From contig QYAI01000062.1 in assembly GCA_003988855.1 (NCBI GenBank), forward strand, positions 62,001-126,000: 64,000 bases of DNA. The letters are read 5' to 3'. Source of the DNA: Arachnopeziza araneosa. Lineage: Eukaryota > Ascomycota > Leotiomycetes > Helotiales > Arachnopezizaceae. This document shows, one piece after another, positions 33,150 to 43,309 of the stretch. The notes below the pieces were generated by a model, which saw only the letters and a list, made by a program, of their open reading frames with translations, had not been told where the DNA came from and did no database searches. Position numbers and translations under genes: made by a program. How positions within the stretch are numbered: the first letter of the stretch is position 1; each line of letters opens with the position of its first letter.

Positions 33150-35191
33150 ACTGCTTGTTGTTCAAGCAGTTGCAAAATAGATCCGGTCGAAGATTTAGCC
33201 ATCGATGCCACTGCTCCATACACATATACTTCACTTAAAACCCTAACCTCGTCCATCAAGCTCCCCAGTCTTACACCCGCCGCTGAATTTCACTCCGACA
33301 TCCACTACAATATTCTGGACGCTATACCTCTAGATGCAGTCCCAGAATATGAAGCACTGCCTTATCACTGGGGCGATCCCAAGATCACAGCACCAATATT
33401 CATTGATAGCCGTCGGTTCCAGGCGACTGTCAACTTGGTATCCGCTCTGCGACATCTACGATTCAAAGATCAGCCTCGTATCATGTGGGTAGATGCCATC
33501 TGCATCAACCAGTCAGATGAGTGCGAGAAGAGCCATCATGGCGAAGACCTATTCGCTAGCCAAGTGTGACCTGCTTTGGCTTGGGGATTTCGGTGATCAG
33601 AGCCTCTTTCTTAATGTGATGGAAAATATAGCGCAACTTCGGACGCAATATCTCGCTATGGAGATAAGAAGTCTCCGAGACTTTGAGAAAAACGTTGATG
33701 AGCAATTCAGCGATTTCGAGGCCCAGGGGTTTGAGCTCATGCAGACATCTCCAGTGTGGAAAAGAATATGGATTGTCCAGGAAATAGCTGTAGCTCAAAA
33801 GGTGTACATTCGCTACGGATTCCAATCAATTGATTGGGACAAGGTGTTTAGTTTCCTTAATACTATTTTAACATTCCGGACCCCTAGTAGAGAACATATA
33901 TTGTCTGACCTTGGCAGATACTCGATGATTAATCATACTCGTCGGGCTATTCTCGATCGTGAAACTGGACGAAGTCTTTGAGCGTTATGCAATATGTTTG
34001 TAGGCTGGGACGCCTCAGACCCTCAAGATAAACTGCTCGCTCTGTACGGGCTTGTGGATCAGTCATTTCAATAGCACTCCTGACTATTCGAAAAAACCTC
34101 GAGATGTATTTATCTCAACCGTTCGTGCGCATATTTGGCATAACCGCAATCTGGGCAACTTAAGCTTAGGCCATAGAATATTGGATAGTGAGCAGAGCGC
34201 TGACAGCATGGACCTACCTACGTGGGTTCCAAATTTTGCGGCAAAGAGGTCGTTCTACAGTTTTGATTGTTTTTCCGCCTCCGTTTACCGTGCTTCTACT
34301 TCCCAACTAATCTTTGTTAGTAACAGTACTGATTTTGTTGAAACTACCAGATAAGTCAGACTCAACTTTTTTTTTCGCTGGTTCAGTTTTAATCTTTGGA
34401 CGTGAGCAGCGGCTGCTTTTACCTGAGCCGAGGGCGGCCTGAGCATAGCCTGAGTCAACCTGAGCATCCAAGTAACTTAAGGGTTCTGTTTTGGCTCCCT
34501 AGATGAGCCGAGGCTGAATACTCGTGGCGCCTGAGTAGAAGCGGCGAGCTTACTGACCGACTCTGGGACGAAGAAAGAAAATGTTGCGCTCGACTACCAG
34601 CGTATTGTCGCTACGAGGCATCTACCTAGGTTGTGTAAGAACAATGATTGGTTGTATCGACGTTGTCAAAAACTGGAAAGATTTTAGACAATTTGTCCGG
34701 AAGCTGTCGAAATCTTTGTCTTCGGGGACATACTATTCTGGAGAAGATACCACAACAGCACTAACTAGAACTCTTAGTGGAGATATCTTGCCAATCTCCT
34801 CCCATGGCCTGACAGCAATAACATCAAGCAATTCAAAAAGATCGTGTGATCGCTTCGATCGTGGGAATTCTACAAAGATAAAGCCTTCGGTCAATTTTTA
34901 GAAGCGAAGACTACCAACAACCTATGGCCCAACCAGGATGATAATCTTTGTCATATATTTTTTCAAATGCGGTATATGATTTCCGGTTACAAGTTCAGCA
35001 TTACGTCAAAATGATATATGGCTATGATTCCTAATCACGCAAGAAAAGGAGATATCATCGGTGTCTTGTATGGCTCCCATGTCCCACATGTTCTACGTCC
35101 AGTTCCAGATACGCAGGACACGTATGAAATGATTGGGATAGCTTATGTTCATGGGTTTATGGAAGGAGAGGCGGTTCAGTGGAAGGAGTAA
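33150..35191 (+). pseudogene. Full-length but decayed HET-domain gene
   Basis: Conserved blocks of a large HET protein appear in order along 2 kb. They are VPEYEALPYHWGDPK (33337-33381), MWVDAICINQSDECEKS (33484-33534), then a frame change and MAKTYSLAKCDLLWLGDFGD. Next come SPVWKRIWIVQEIAVAQ, QDKLLALYGLVDQS (about 34025), DLPTWVPNFAAKRS (34211-34252), SLRGIYLGCVRTMIGC, and the tail KGDIIGVLYGSHVPHVLRPV with YVHGFMEGEAVQ ending at 35191. Frame shifts lie close to 33530 and at several later points, with stops such as TAG near 34069. No in-frame ATG precedes the first block. A repeat-bearing segment interrupts the gene near 34360-34560. Clearly a relic of one ancestral gene. Confidence 0.82.
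34360..34560. repeat. CCTGAG-rich segment inside the HET relic
   Basis: Between two conserved HET blocks lies about 200 bases carrying five copies of CCTGAG (34422, 34438, 34449, 34459, 34530) and two copies of TGAGCCGAGG (34424-34433 and 34504-34513, 80 bases apart). Composition is more GC-rich than the flanks. It may be a small insertion or a decayed variable linker; no terminal repeats or target duplication could be established by eye. Confidence 0.4.
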
Positions 35192-37152
35192 GGGAAGCTA
35201 GAAGAAGGAGATTTTCATTTGGTGTGAAGAGTGAGATAGTTGAAGAAGGCTCATAAGAAATGGAGGAGACAGGCTTACTATTCTTCACACGCGAAACGCT
35301 TGCAGACCGTGGAAAATAATATTTGCAAGATGTCTAATACTTTATTGAAGTGCACTAACAAATCAATAAGCGGAAAACCTGAATGAGAATGAGCAATAAC
35401 TCTTCAATATTCTTACTACTTTTGAGGGATGTATGCCGGAGAGACTAAAGAGACCGAGGGAATCCAGAAAGTTCAAAGTTGAGAAGGAAATTGAGGTTGA
35501 GGTCAGGTTCTAAAGTCGTCTTACGATATCAAGTAGGCCAAATAAGAAGACTTAACGAATAGCAAAGAAGACGGGCAACTACGTCTCAAATTCCGAATTA
35601 GATGATTTGCTCTTTATCACCGAGCCGCTATGTCGACAACTCGTGAATAGAGCTGTATCTCGGTAGTAATTGCCCCTTGATCAAGAGGTAGCACACTGCA
35701 AGCGAAACCATACCTCGATGGTCGATGCTCGATCTGCCCACGTCATTTGTTTTCCTAAATATCTGCTCAGACTGCCAGAACATCGCCGATCTCCCCATTC
35801 TCCGCGGACCTTCGGTTTCTAACCTCCATCTTCTCTCCCTCGCTCTCGCAGAATCGGAAAATCATTTACTTTTGGTTCCCGCTCTTGAAGGACGTTGGAG
35901 ATCACTGATTCGGAAGATAGGAGTCCTCTTCCCTTCACTCGCTGTTGCTTCAATCTGATACGAGATGCAATGTTAAATTGCTGACCGGTATTTAAATTCT
36001 TGCGTTGAGCAAGGAGTATGGCAAGAGTCAATAATCGCCATTTGTCGAGCTGTGGATATCTGTCCAGCAGATAGAGGGAATGGGCTTATCGTTTACCATT
36101 GGCATGCTGGAGCAGCCTTCTGCCAAGAGGAATAGGAAAGCATTCAGGAATCAATGGCTACGACAAAACGAGGTGCCAAGTGGTAAGACTATCAAGACGC
36201 TAACATTTGGCTTGACTGAGAGAAGCTGGAGACGAAGACAATCAATCCCTCGGCAACGAGAGCAGCACGATTTAGTGGCGTATCGATGAGCTAACTCGCC
36301 AGTTTAGTGATGTATCCCCGGTTATCAACGAGAAGCGCCCTGGCGTGGTGCTTTGGCCGCCAATCAAGACCTTTGGTGCGACAGGACATCCTTCACGCCA
36401 GAGACCACAGAAGAACCATATAAACTCGTCACGGTGCCGCAGTGTCGATGAATCAACGTAGGGCCCTGGACTTCCATCCAGGTGGAAGAGACTAGAGCTA
36501 GGGGAAGGTGTGGTAACACTTGCGTTGATGGCAGGCTAACAGGTGATAACGTGCTGTGGGGCATCAAGGGACACTGCCTGCAGGTCAAGGAGGTCGATGT
36601 CGAGCGGAGATGCCTCCGGTGCAAAACGTCACAATCCGACCACGAATTGTCGACCCCCCTTCCTCCAGACGGCATTCAGTCGTTTTTATGCGCAAACTTC
36701 ACCAAGATCTAGAAGGTGGCAACACGACTATGCGCCACGAAAGCAAATGGATCGTGACTCTCCAGATACCTGATCAAAGGGGGCGAGGTGTCAACATCCA
36801 CCCCGATCTGAATCGTACCATTGGCTAATGCAGTGACGGATCAGAACGACTTCGTTTTAGGAAAGGAAACTTGGACAGAATTCTGGCTAATACTGGACGT
36901 GTTATTGTTGGCTATTAAAACTTTTTCATTTCTACGAAGCATTGGCAAAGTCCTGCCACAACCATGCAAGGCGGGAAAGGGTTTGCCATTTCCTTGCAGC
37001 TGGTGAACAAACCATGGGACTTGTTAACTAAACACCGGAACAACGCAGATATCCTGCGATTCACCGATCACACACCTCCGATCTCCTCCAGATACCAATG
37101 ATAATCGGTCCCTGGAGATATCCTTGAGCTCAGCCAACACCAGAAAGACAAA
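35192..37152. other. Gene-poor intergenic region
   Basis: Almost 2 kb between the HET relic and the stop of the Zn2Cys6 regulator. Frames at 35725-35958, 36080-36289, 36364-36675 and 36482-36828 overlap on both strands and have no recognisable content. I see no transposon ends, tRNA or tandem repeats. Confidence 0.5.
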
Positions 37153-39381
37153 TCAACCAGTATTGAGCAGGTTACGTATCTGCATGAGACTCTGAGCACC
37201 TCTTTCTTCCGCTGTTTGGAAACCTATTGGGCTACCACTAGTAACTGTTGCTTCAATAAATTCAAAATTTACTCCATCGATCGCCCATTCCTCGGAGAAC
37301 GAAGGTGAATATTTACGACGGACTTGATCTACAGGTTGTGCATATGTAAGCCTGGTGCATGCATCAACGATGTCTTCCATACCCCAGAATTGTTTTGGTG
37401 GTTTAGGAGCAAACAGTATTTGGCTGACGGCCGTTGGCAGACGGATGGAGCATTCGTAAGCAGTTCTTCGAAGCAGTTCTTGAAAAGGTCCCGCGACTGG
37501 AAATCCCTCTCGAGATTGCATCAACGCTTCCATACCAGTCTGGATGGCTTCGGGACCATCTTTACCAAGCCCTTCTGTTCCGCCTGGGAAATATTTTGCA
37601 ATCAAACTGGTGAGATGCAGTATAGAAAACATCTGCAGAACAGATTGGTATCGACAACTGTAATTGACTTTGTATATGTCGAGGAGGAAAAGTCCTTGCT
37701 GAGCATGACGACATGCCGTTTCTTCGATTTGGGAAGGACTAAACCCTTTGAGATCGAGCAGTGGGCGCAGAAGTTGAACAAGGGCCGTTGAGTACAAAAT
37801 CCTGATGGTCAGCACGGAAAAATCTAATTTGCTATAGAAAACCCACAGCAGAGATATCACATGGGGCAATGGTTGACCTGAGCCCTTTTCGATGTTACCA
37901 ATTTGACTTGGAAGTTCCCTACGCCAATATATAAACCGACTGTACTGTTCAACTATATTTCTCGCTGTAATCGGAGCTCCACCTTGAGAATACATCATGA
38001 TGATCATTTCTTGTATCAATGATGTCAACTTGGACTTCTCTCTATTGGTTGTTGCCGCAAGTCCAGGCCAGGAGTCGCACGGTTCATTCACAAACCGGTA
38101 GGCGTACCATCTGGCCTCGTCCAGCTTATCGACGTTTTCTTCGATACTGCCATAGGGTGCAAAGGTTATGTTCGGAGGTACCTGATAAATCACCTGTCCC
38201 CATTCACTGAATATATTAGTGGGGGGTTGCAGGGTAGAGCTGTGCACTCACGCGTTCAATTGTTGGATGCCTCGAACAGTGTTCATCCAGACCTCGGAAA
38301 AGCCATCGTACCGTTGATGCTCAACATCGGGCAGACTATTCGAGGCGATTTTCAAATATGAAGTGGCCCGCAGACTCTTGGCTCTTGCGCAGTCTACCAA
38401 GAACATGACTGCGAAGGCCTGTGTGGTGGTGATGCTTTTGTCATTAGCGTCGATTGCCATCCCAACAGCGTCGCTGAAGTCTTCTCCCAATTGCTCGAAA
38501 TCCATTTCATCTTCCGCTCCGGCAGAATGTAGATGGCAAGCCATTGCACAAATGGCATTGACCAAGACTGAGGAACAGTACTGATCGGATTGTCGTTTAT
38601 AGCAGTCGACAAAACGACCTTCACTGAATAATGTGTGTACTGGGTGAACCCATGTAAAGTAGAGCTGAAATAAATGATCTAAAACATTGTCGTTAGACGT
38701 TACGGAGGTCCATTTAAGGTTGGGCGAAGACATCCCATCCATTTCGTGATCTGATGCCTCCAGTGTAGAATGCAGTGAAGAATCTCTGGGCGAGAACGTA
38801 TCGGCGACCTCCTCGATTGGCGATCTACCAAGCCATTCAATAATATTATTGTAGCCATCCCCATCTCTGAGTCTCTCAAGGATTTCGGCTGTCTTGTCAC
38901 CCTCCATTAAAAGTGCCTGAAGGATTTGATCAGTCAATTCGTGGTTGGCCTTGAGCTCCTTGATTTGTTTGACCAATTCCTCCTTCGCATGCTTGATGTG
39001 GATTTCGTAGACACACTCGGAGTTTTCCACCCTAGATGCACATCTCTTGCATGGCTTCTTGCCATCACACTGGAAGGATTAGTTCAGTATGCAACTTAGC
39101 ATCGGATGCGGCGAGATGTACACCATCGCGCACAAGCGACGCGATGGGTAAGCTGGACTCACCTTGGCACGAGCCTTTTTGCAATTTAGGCAAGCATTTC
39201 GAGTCACAGAGTCTGGCACCCTCCTTCTTTTCGACGATGAGCTACTGCTTTCTGGAGGCTCTTTCTTAGCTCCGCGCATTCGGCGTGGACCAGATCCTGT
39301 GCTCTCGGATGTGGCTTGGCTAGGGTTACTGCTAGAGGCGCTGGTCTCCCCAACCGAGGGACGAATGTGTCGATATTCCAT
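37153..39381 (-). CDS. Zn2Cys6 transcription factor with fungal-specific regulatory domain
   Basis: Nuclear DNA-binding regulator. Three exons: 39163-39381, 38252-39069 and 37153-38206 (introns of 93 and 45 bases), 696 residues. The binuclear zinc cluster is split by the first intron, NACLNCKKARAK joining CDGKKPCKRC, then ENSECVY; all six cysteines are present. A coiled-coil-like stretch follows (HAKEELVKQIKELKANHEL). The fungal-specific transcription factor domain occupies the middle (LDHLFQLYFTWVHPVHTLF through QQLNAEWGQVIY). I chose the ATG at 39381 (MEYRHIRPSVG); an upstream in-frame ATG at 39540 would add 53 hydrophobic, unlikely residues. Architecture resembles NirA-like factors involved in nitrogen or secondary metabolism, but the target genes are unknown. 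Confidence 0.87.
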
Positions 39382-40029
39382 GGCTAACACCCATCTGCCA
39401 TAGAACTGAGATGGATGTCTTAGCCCCAGGAGCCGGTTTATCAGCGGCCAGAAATGTCTGGGTGTTGTTGCCAGACTGTTGACCAAGATTCGAAAGAGGA
39501 TTAGCAAGACAGGATTGTTAGCGAAAGTGAGAATGGACAAGAGTGGACAAGAACGCCATAAATTGCGAGACGACTGGCTTTGGATTCCGGGGCCAAGGAA
39601 GAGTGTTCTGGAACTGAGTTACAATGACGACAGAGCCTACCGCTGGTGGAGAGGGAGGGGCCTCCTCGTTCCTTTCCAAGCCTCGATAGCCTATGATAAT
39701 CAATGCAGGGAGGACTGAACTCGAACACCTTTTGCTCAGGAGGGCTTTGGTATTCGGTGGTATAAGGATGCAGAGGCTCACTGTTGTTGTGTTTGGACGT
39801 TGTGTTACTTGTTGCTGAGATTGGAGAATACCATGCAAACCGGCATGAAGCCAATCATTGGAGTGGCAACTTGAATCGGTTGTCTGGACATGTATTTTAG
39901 ATGGGGGAAGGCCGAAGGGTACAATGATTGAATTGAGCCTCGTCATCAATGATCTCGAGAAGGGGAGCGAAGGGTCATTTGATACCAGTTCTTCTTTGGC
40001 ATCATTGACCATGGAGGTAGAGGCAATAG
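39382..40029. other. Leader region of the Zn2Cys6 regulator
   Basis: Upstream region of the transcription factor. A 191-codon open frame on the minus strand (39518-40093) spans it without a recognisable domain, so I do not call it as a gene. Confidence 0.4.
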
Positions 40030-40173
40030 TGCAAAACCTCCGATGCCGATCTGGTTGTCCTGTGGGCTGAATATGGGATTGCAGGGTTTTCAATTGCTGG
40101 AGCTTTTGCTGGAGTCAACTTTTATGACAAAGAAGAGATCGATCTTCGAAGGAAGCTGTCTAGACCCTTTTCG

Positions 40174-40810
40174 TTGGCGATGCTCTGCGGTCCCGACGGA
40201 TTGGCGTGGCTGTCTTGTCCCAGTGCCGGTTACCAGAATATTCCGATGAGAGGAGAAAAGGACCCCTTACTCCCACAGGTTCTCGATCTCTGGCAAGCCT
40301 TTGTCTGTAGGCGCTTGTACGGAGAGCTTCCGAACAAACAGCCGCGCGGATGTTCTTGTCTCGATTATTTGAGTTGTTATGGTTCCAAACTAGCTCTAAC
40401 AATACCTCTAGGGGAGCTTTCAGTTGCGTTGTCGAACGGAAGATTGTGCCTCGACTCTAAATTTTATGACGTGAGCACAACCAATGGATGTGGGACCAGC
40501 GAACATTTATACAGTGGCTCAATGTGGTCTTCCCCATTTCAACTGCGTCTCCGCACAGGTATTACAGAGTAAGCTCGAATCACACAATTTATGGAATGCG
40601 TTTGGACCAGGCAGTGGCTGCGGTTCCTCGTGCCCTTTGCAAGCTTATCGAGATCGGAGTTGGCTCCGTCTCCGAGATGGAAAACCACACAAAATTGCCA
40701 CTTCTGAGATGCTCATATCCTGCACGGATCATACAGGAGGGTTGCTCCGATGCCTGTTATTGAATGATTGTGGACTAGAATCAAGATTCTGCCTTTGGAA
40801 GATAGGATAG
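40174..40810 (+). CDS. Possible gene of unknown function, 5-prime end unclear
   Basis: I do not recognise this sequence. The open frame actually extends back to about 40030 (VVLWAEYGIAGFSIAGAFAG, then NFYDKEEIDLRRKLSRPF) but has no ATG before 40180, so a start or an upstream exon is missing from view. A candidate 46-base intron (40569-40614, GTAAGC...GGCAG) joins the first part to a second part starting GCGSSCPLQAYRDRSW in the correct phase and ends at a stop at 40810. The segment is rich in cysteine, serine and leucine and has no signal peptide. It may be a real small gene, a relic, or chance. The neighbouring regulator is divergent. Confidence 0.25.
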
Positions 40811-42140
40811 CCGCTTTTCAACGCTGCTCGAACCTATCCATAATTTTCAAAGAGTGTCACGAAAGAGTAGAATCTTCGCTTTAATCTATCCACGAACAAA
40901 AGCTGCCACCGACACGACAGATTTGAGCCCATGGAAGCACCAAGTTTGATGAGGATTTGAAGATCTGTATGTGTTGAAATTGGGTTTAGGTGGCAATATG
41001 GGCATGGACATGGACATAGACATTCTCCCATCTCTTTGCCTTTACTCCTCGTTTACGATTTCCTGCGCAATGATTGGGCTGGAACAAAGAGCCTATTTGA
41101 ATGTCTAGGTTTTTGACAAGCGCAATGTGTTTTAAGCGCAGTTTTCTTCTGGCTCCGAAAAGCCTTTTCCAACCTCAAGCCAGGGATGTCCATCCATGTT
41201 GAAATTTATCTTTATCTTACCATATCGAACTCCTAAAGCTCCAGATGGAAGAAGATTGCCCTCATTTCAAATATCTCAAACTTCAGAATCTCAGAGCAGC
41301 ATTTTTCTATGAACGCGAATATACAGTCACAAGATACTAACGGCCCATTTTGGTATCCTGTTACTGGAGGATTTGCCACCATCAGGGGACGTCGGAATTC
41401 GCTAATCACAATTTGATCAATGCATCGTGGAGCCGGAGTAACCTTCCTATCCCGCCATTTATTTCTGAAGAAAAAGGTAGCAGGCGTTTGGGATTAGAAC
41501 GATCTGGACCTATGATGCTGTTTTCCCGCTCCCATGAGGAAATATACTTTTACTCTATTAATGGAGTTATTGCAGGTTTTATATTGTATAAAAAAATCCG
41601 CTTATTGTATAAAAGCAAGCCATAATTATAGAGGTAAATATTGAATTTCCTGAGGATTCCAGAAAGGGAGCGCGAACGGCAAACTTGCTGCAAGATGCAA
41701 CTAGAAGGAGGTTTTCAACATTAATAATATGTTACTGCTTTAAATGGGGAGTTGAAAATTATATGATGCTGGATATTGTGTAGAAAGGCTAGGACTTGAG
41801 TTGACAAGAGCGAAACAGTGCTTGAAAGGTAAATATAGAGCATCTATAACCTCTATCAAACATTAAGCACGCACATTCCATTCTGGAAACGAGAAAAGTG
41901 ATGCTTTAGAGAATAGATAAAATTGCAATGTCTACATCTTTAACTAGTACAGATGCACATGACTTATATACTTCTACCAGCATCGAAGAATGCCCTTTCC
42001 ATCTCCAGCATGTAGAACACCTTGAGCAATGCGGATCTCCCACAATTCTATGAGGTGGTACATTCATCTATTCCTTAGCACTTCTTTTCATATCTTTTTG
42101 CCCCAACCTCACGATATATAATACACATCCACAACTGCCT
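40811..42140. other. Intergenic region, nothing recognised
   Basis: About 1.3 kb; AT-rich from 41560 to 42000. Contains the bS21m terminator. The frame at 41350-41625 has no recognisable motif. Confidence 0.5.
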
Positions 42141-43007
42141 TTACCATCCCATCTTACTCATCTCCCTCACCTTCCTACAAGTCGCCTTGAACCCATCCAT
42201 AAACCTTTTCCTGTACCTCGCCCTCGTCAGCCGCTTCTTCTTCAAACCCGGCCGTTCATGCCGCTCCTGCCTACGCGCATCCTTCTTCACGGCATTCCTC
42301 TGACAGCTGATATTCACCATCATGATCCCGGTGGCGAGATCCATCTTGCTCCCCCGCCCCACCATGACGCTGCGGCCTGTCGAGGGATTGAGATTGATCA
42401 GCGGTCGTGGCGGTGGCTTGAATGTCGGGATGGAGGAAAATGTGTCGGCGAGGGAGGTTGGTTGCCCCGTTTGGGCGCCGGCGTTGGAGAAACTGAGCAT
42501 CTTGCTCACTTCCATAGGGGAGCGGGTCTGGTTGTATGAAGGGCCGCGTTGCGAGATCGAGGAGAGGATGTCTCCTGCTGTGGTTCCGGGGGTGGAGTCG
42601 TGGCGGGTGGGGAAGAGGATGGGTTTGGAGGGAGAGACGGGTTTGACTCTTGGGGTGGCCCAGCCGAGCGAGGCGGAGAGCTCATCTAGGGAACTGGTTT
42701 TCCGGGCGGAGATGTTGGAGGAGGAGGAAAAGATGGAGATGGGGGTTGGTTTGGATTCGGCGGCGGTGGACGAGGTTCCCTCCGCCTTTGGATCTTCCTG
42801 TGGCCGTGCAGAGGTCGTGACCGAATGCTTTAACGCATTCTTGGTAGATGTACTAGAGATATTCCGTCGTAATGACCCATTTGATTGGTTTTTGTAGCTC
42901 AATTGAAGTCCTGAGCTCCTTCGTGCGGTGTTTAGTGGAGTAAGGAGGGTCGTCAAAGGGGACGTTTGTCGGCGCAGAAGCGCGTCAGCCGCTCGTCGAA
43001 GTTCCAT
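42141..43007 (-). CDS. MRP21: Mitochondrial small ribosomal subunit protein bS21m
   Basis: Component of the mitochondrial 37S ribosomal subunit. Single exon, 288 residues from the ATG at 43007. That start gives MELRRAADALLRRQTSPL, an arginine-rich amphipathic presequence suited to mitochondrial import. An in-frame ATG at 43340 would add 111 residues, cover the neighbouring gene's promoter and bury the presequence, so I reject it. The middle is low-complexity, serine- and threonine-rich. The conserved bS21 domain fills the last 80 residues: RSVMVGRGSKMDLATGIMM, then LTRARYRKRFMDGFKATCRK. The long variable linker is normal for filamentous fungi. The gene is head-to-head with the RBM25-like gene, the starts only 302 bases apart. 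Confidence 0.87.
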   Translation of the reverse strand: MELRRAADALLRRQTSPLTTLLTPLNTARRSSGLQLSYKNQSNGSLRRNISSTSTKNALKHSVTTSARPQEDPKAEGTSSTAAESKPTPISIFSSSSNISARKTSSLDELSASLGWATPRVKPVSPSKPILFPTRHDSTPGTTAGDILSSISQRGPSYNQTRSPMEVSKMLSFSNAGAQTGQPTSLADTFSSIPTFKPPPRPLINLNPSTGRSVMVGRGSKMDLATGIMMVNISCQRNAVKKDARRQERHERPGLKKKRLTRARYRKRFMDGFKATCRKVREMSKMGW

Positions 43008-43309
43008 CGCTCTTGGTACGGTCAGTTGATGAGATTGGACTTCTGCGACGAGGATATAACCAACATTGATAAAGTCCACAGAGATTGGCTCTGCTGTGTC
43101 GTTGCACCTTGACTTCTCGCCTGCATAATTTTGGAGAGCTTCGGCACTAGTGATTAAAGTCTGTGCACTGCAACCAAATTTTGGTGGGCTCTGTGAAGGC
43201 ATGCGACAACGACAACAACTTTGTCGCGAATGACTTTCGGATCTCAAAAGATTCTTCAAAGACATTTCAAGTCCTTCAAATTCATACAGGTCTTGCGGTC
43301 TGGTTAGCG

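Noticed and set aside
36364..36828. Overlapping open frames on both strands in the gene-poor stretch
   Set aside because: Several frames are open at once, which fits locally GC-rich DNA rather than coding; no motif in any.
39382..39540. 53-residue upstream extension of the Zn2Cys6 regulator
   Set aside because: Hydrophobic and unlike the N-terminus of such factors; the ATG at 39381 directly precedes a normal low-complexity lead-in to the zinc cluster.
39518..40093. 191-codon minus-strand frame upstream of the Zn2Cys6 regulator
   Set aside because: No domain or splice partner. It could belong to an upstream leader of the regulator, but nothing supports translation.
42322..42897. 191-codon plus-strand frame over the bS21m gene
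   Set aside because: Glutamate/glycine-rich shadow of the serine-rich minus-strand protein, with no independent support.
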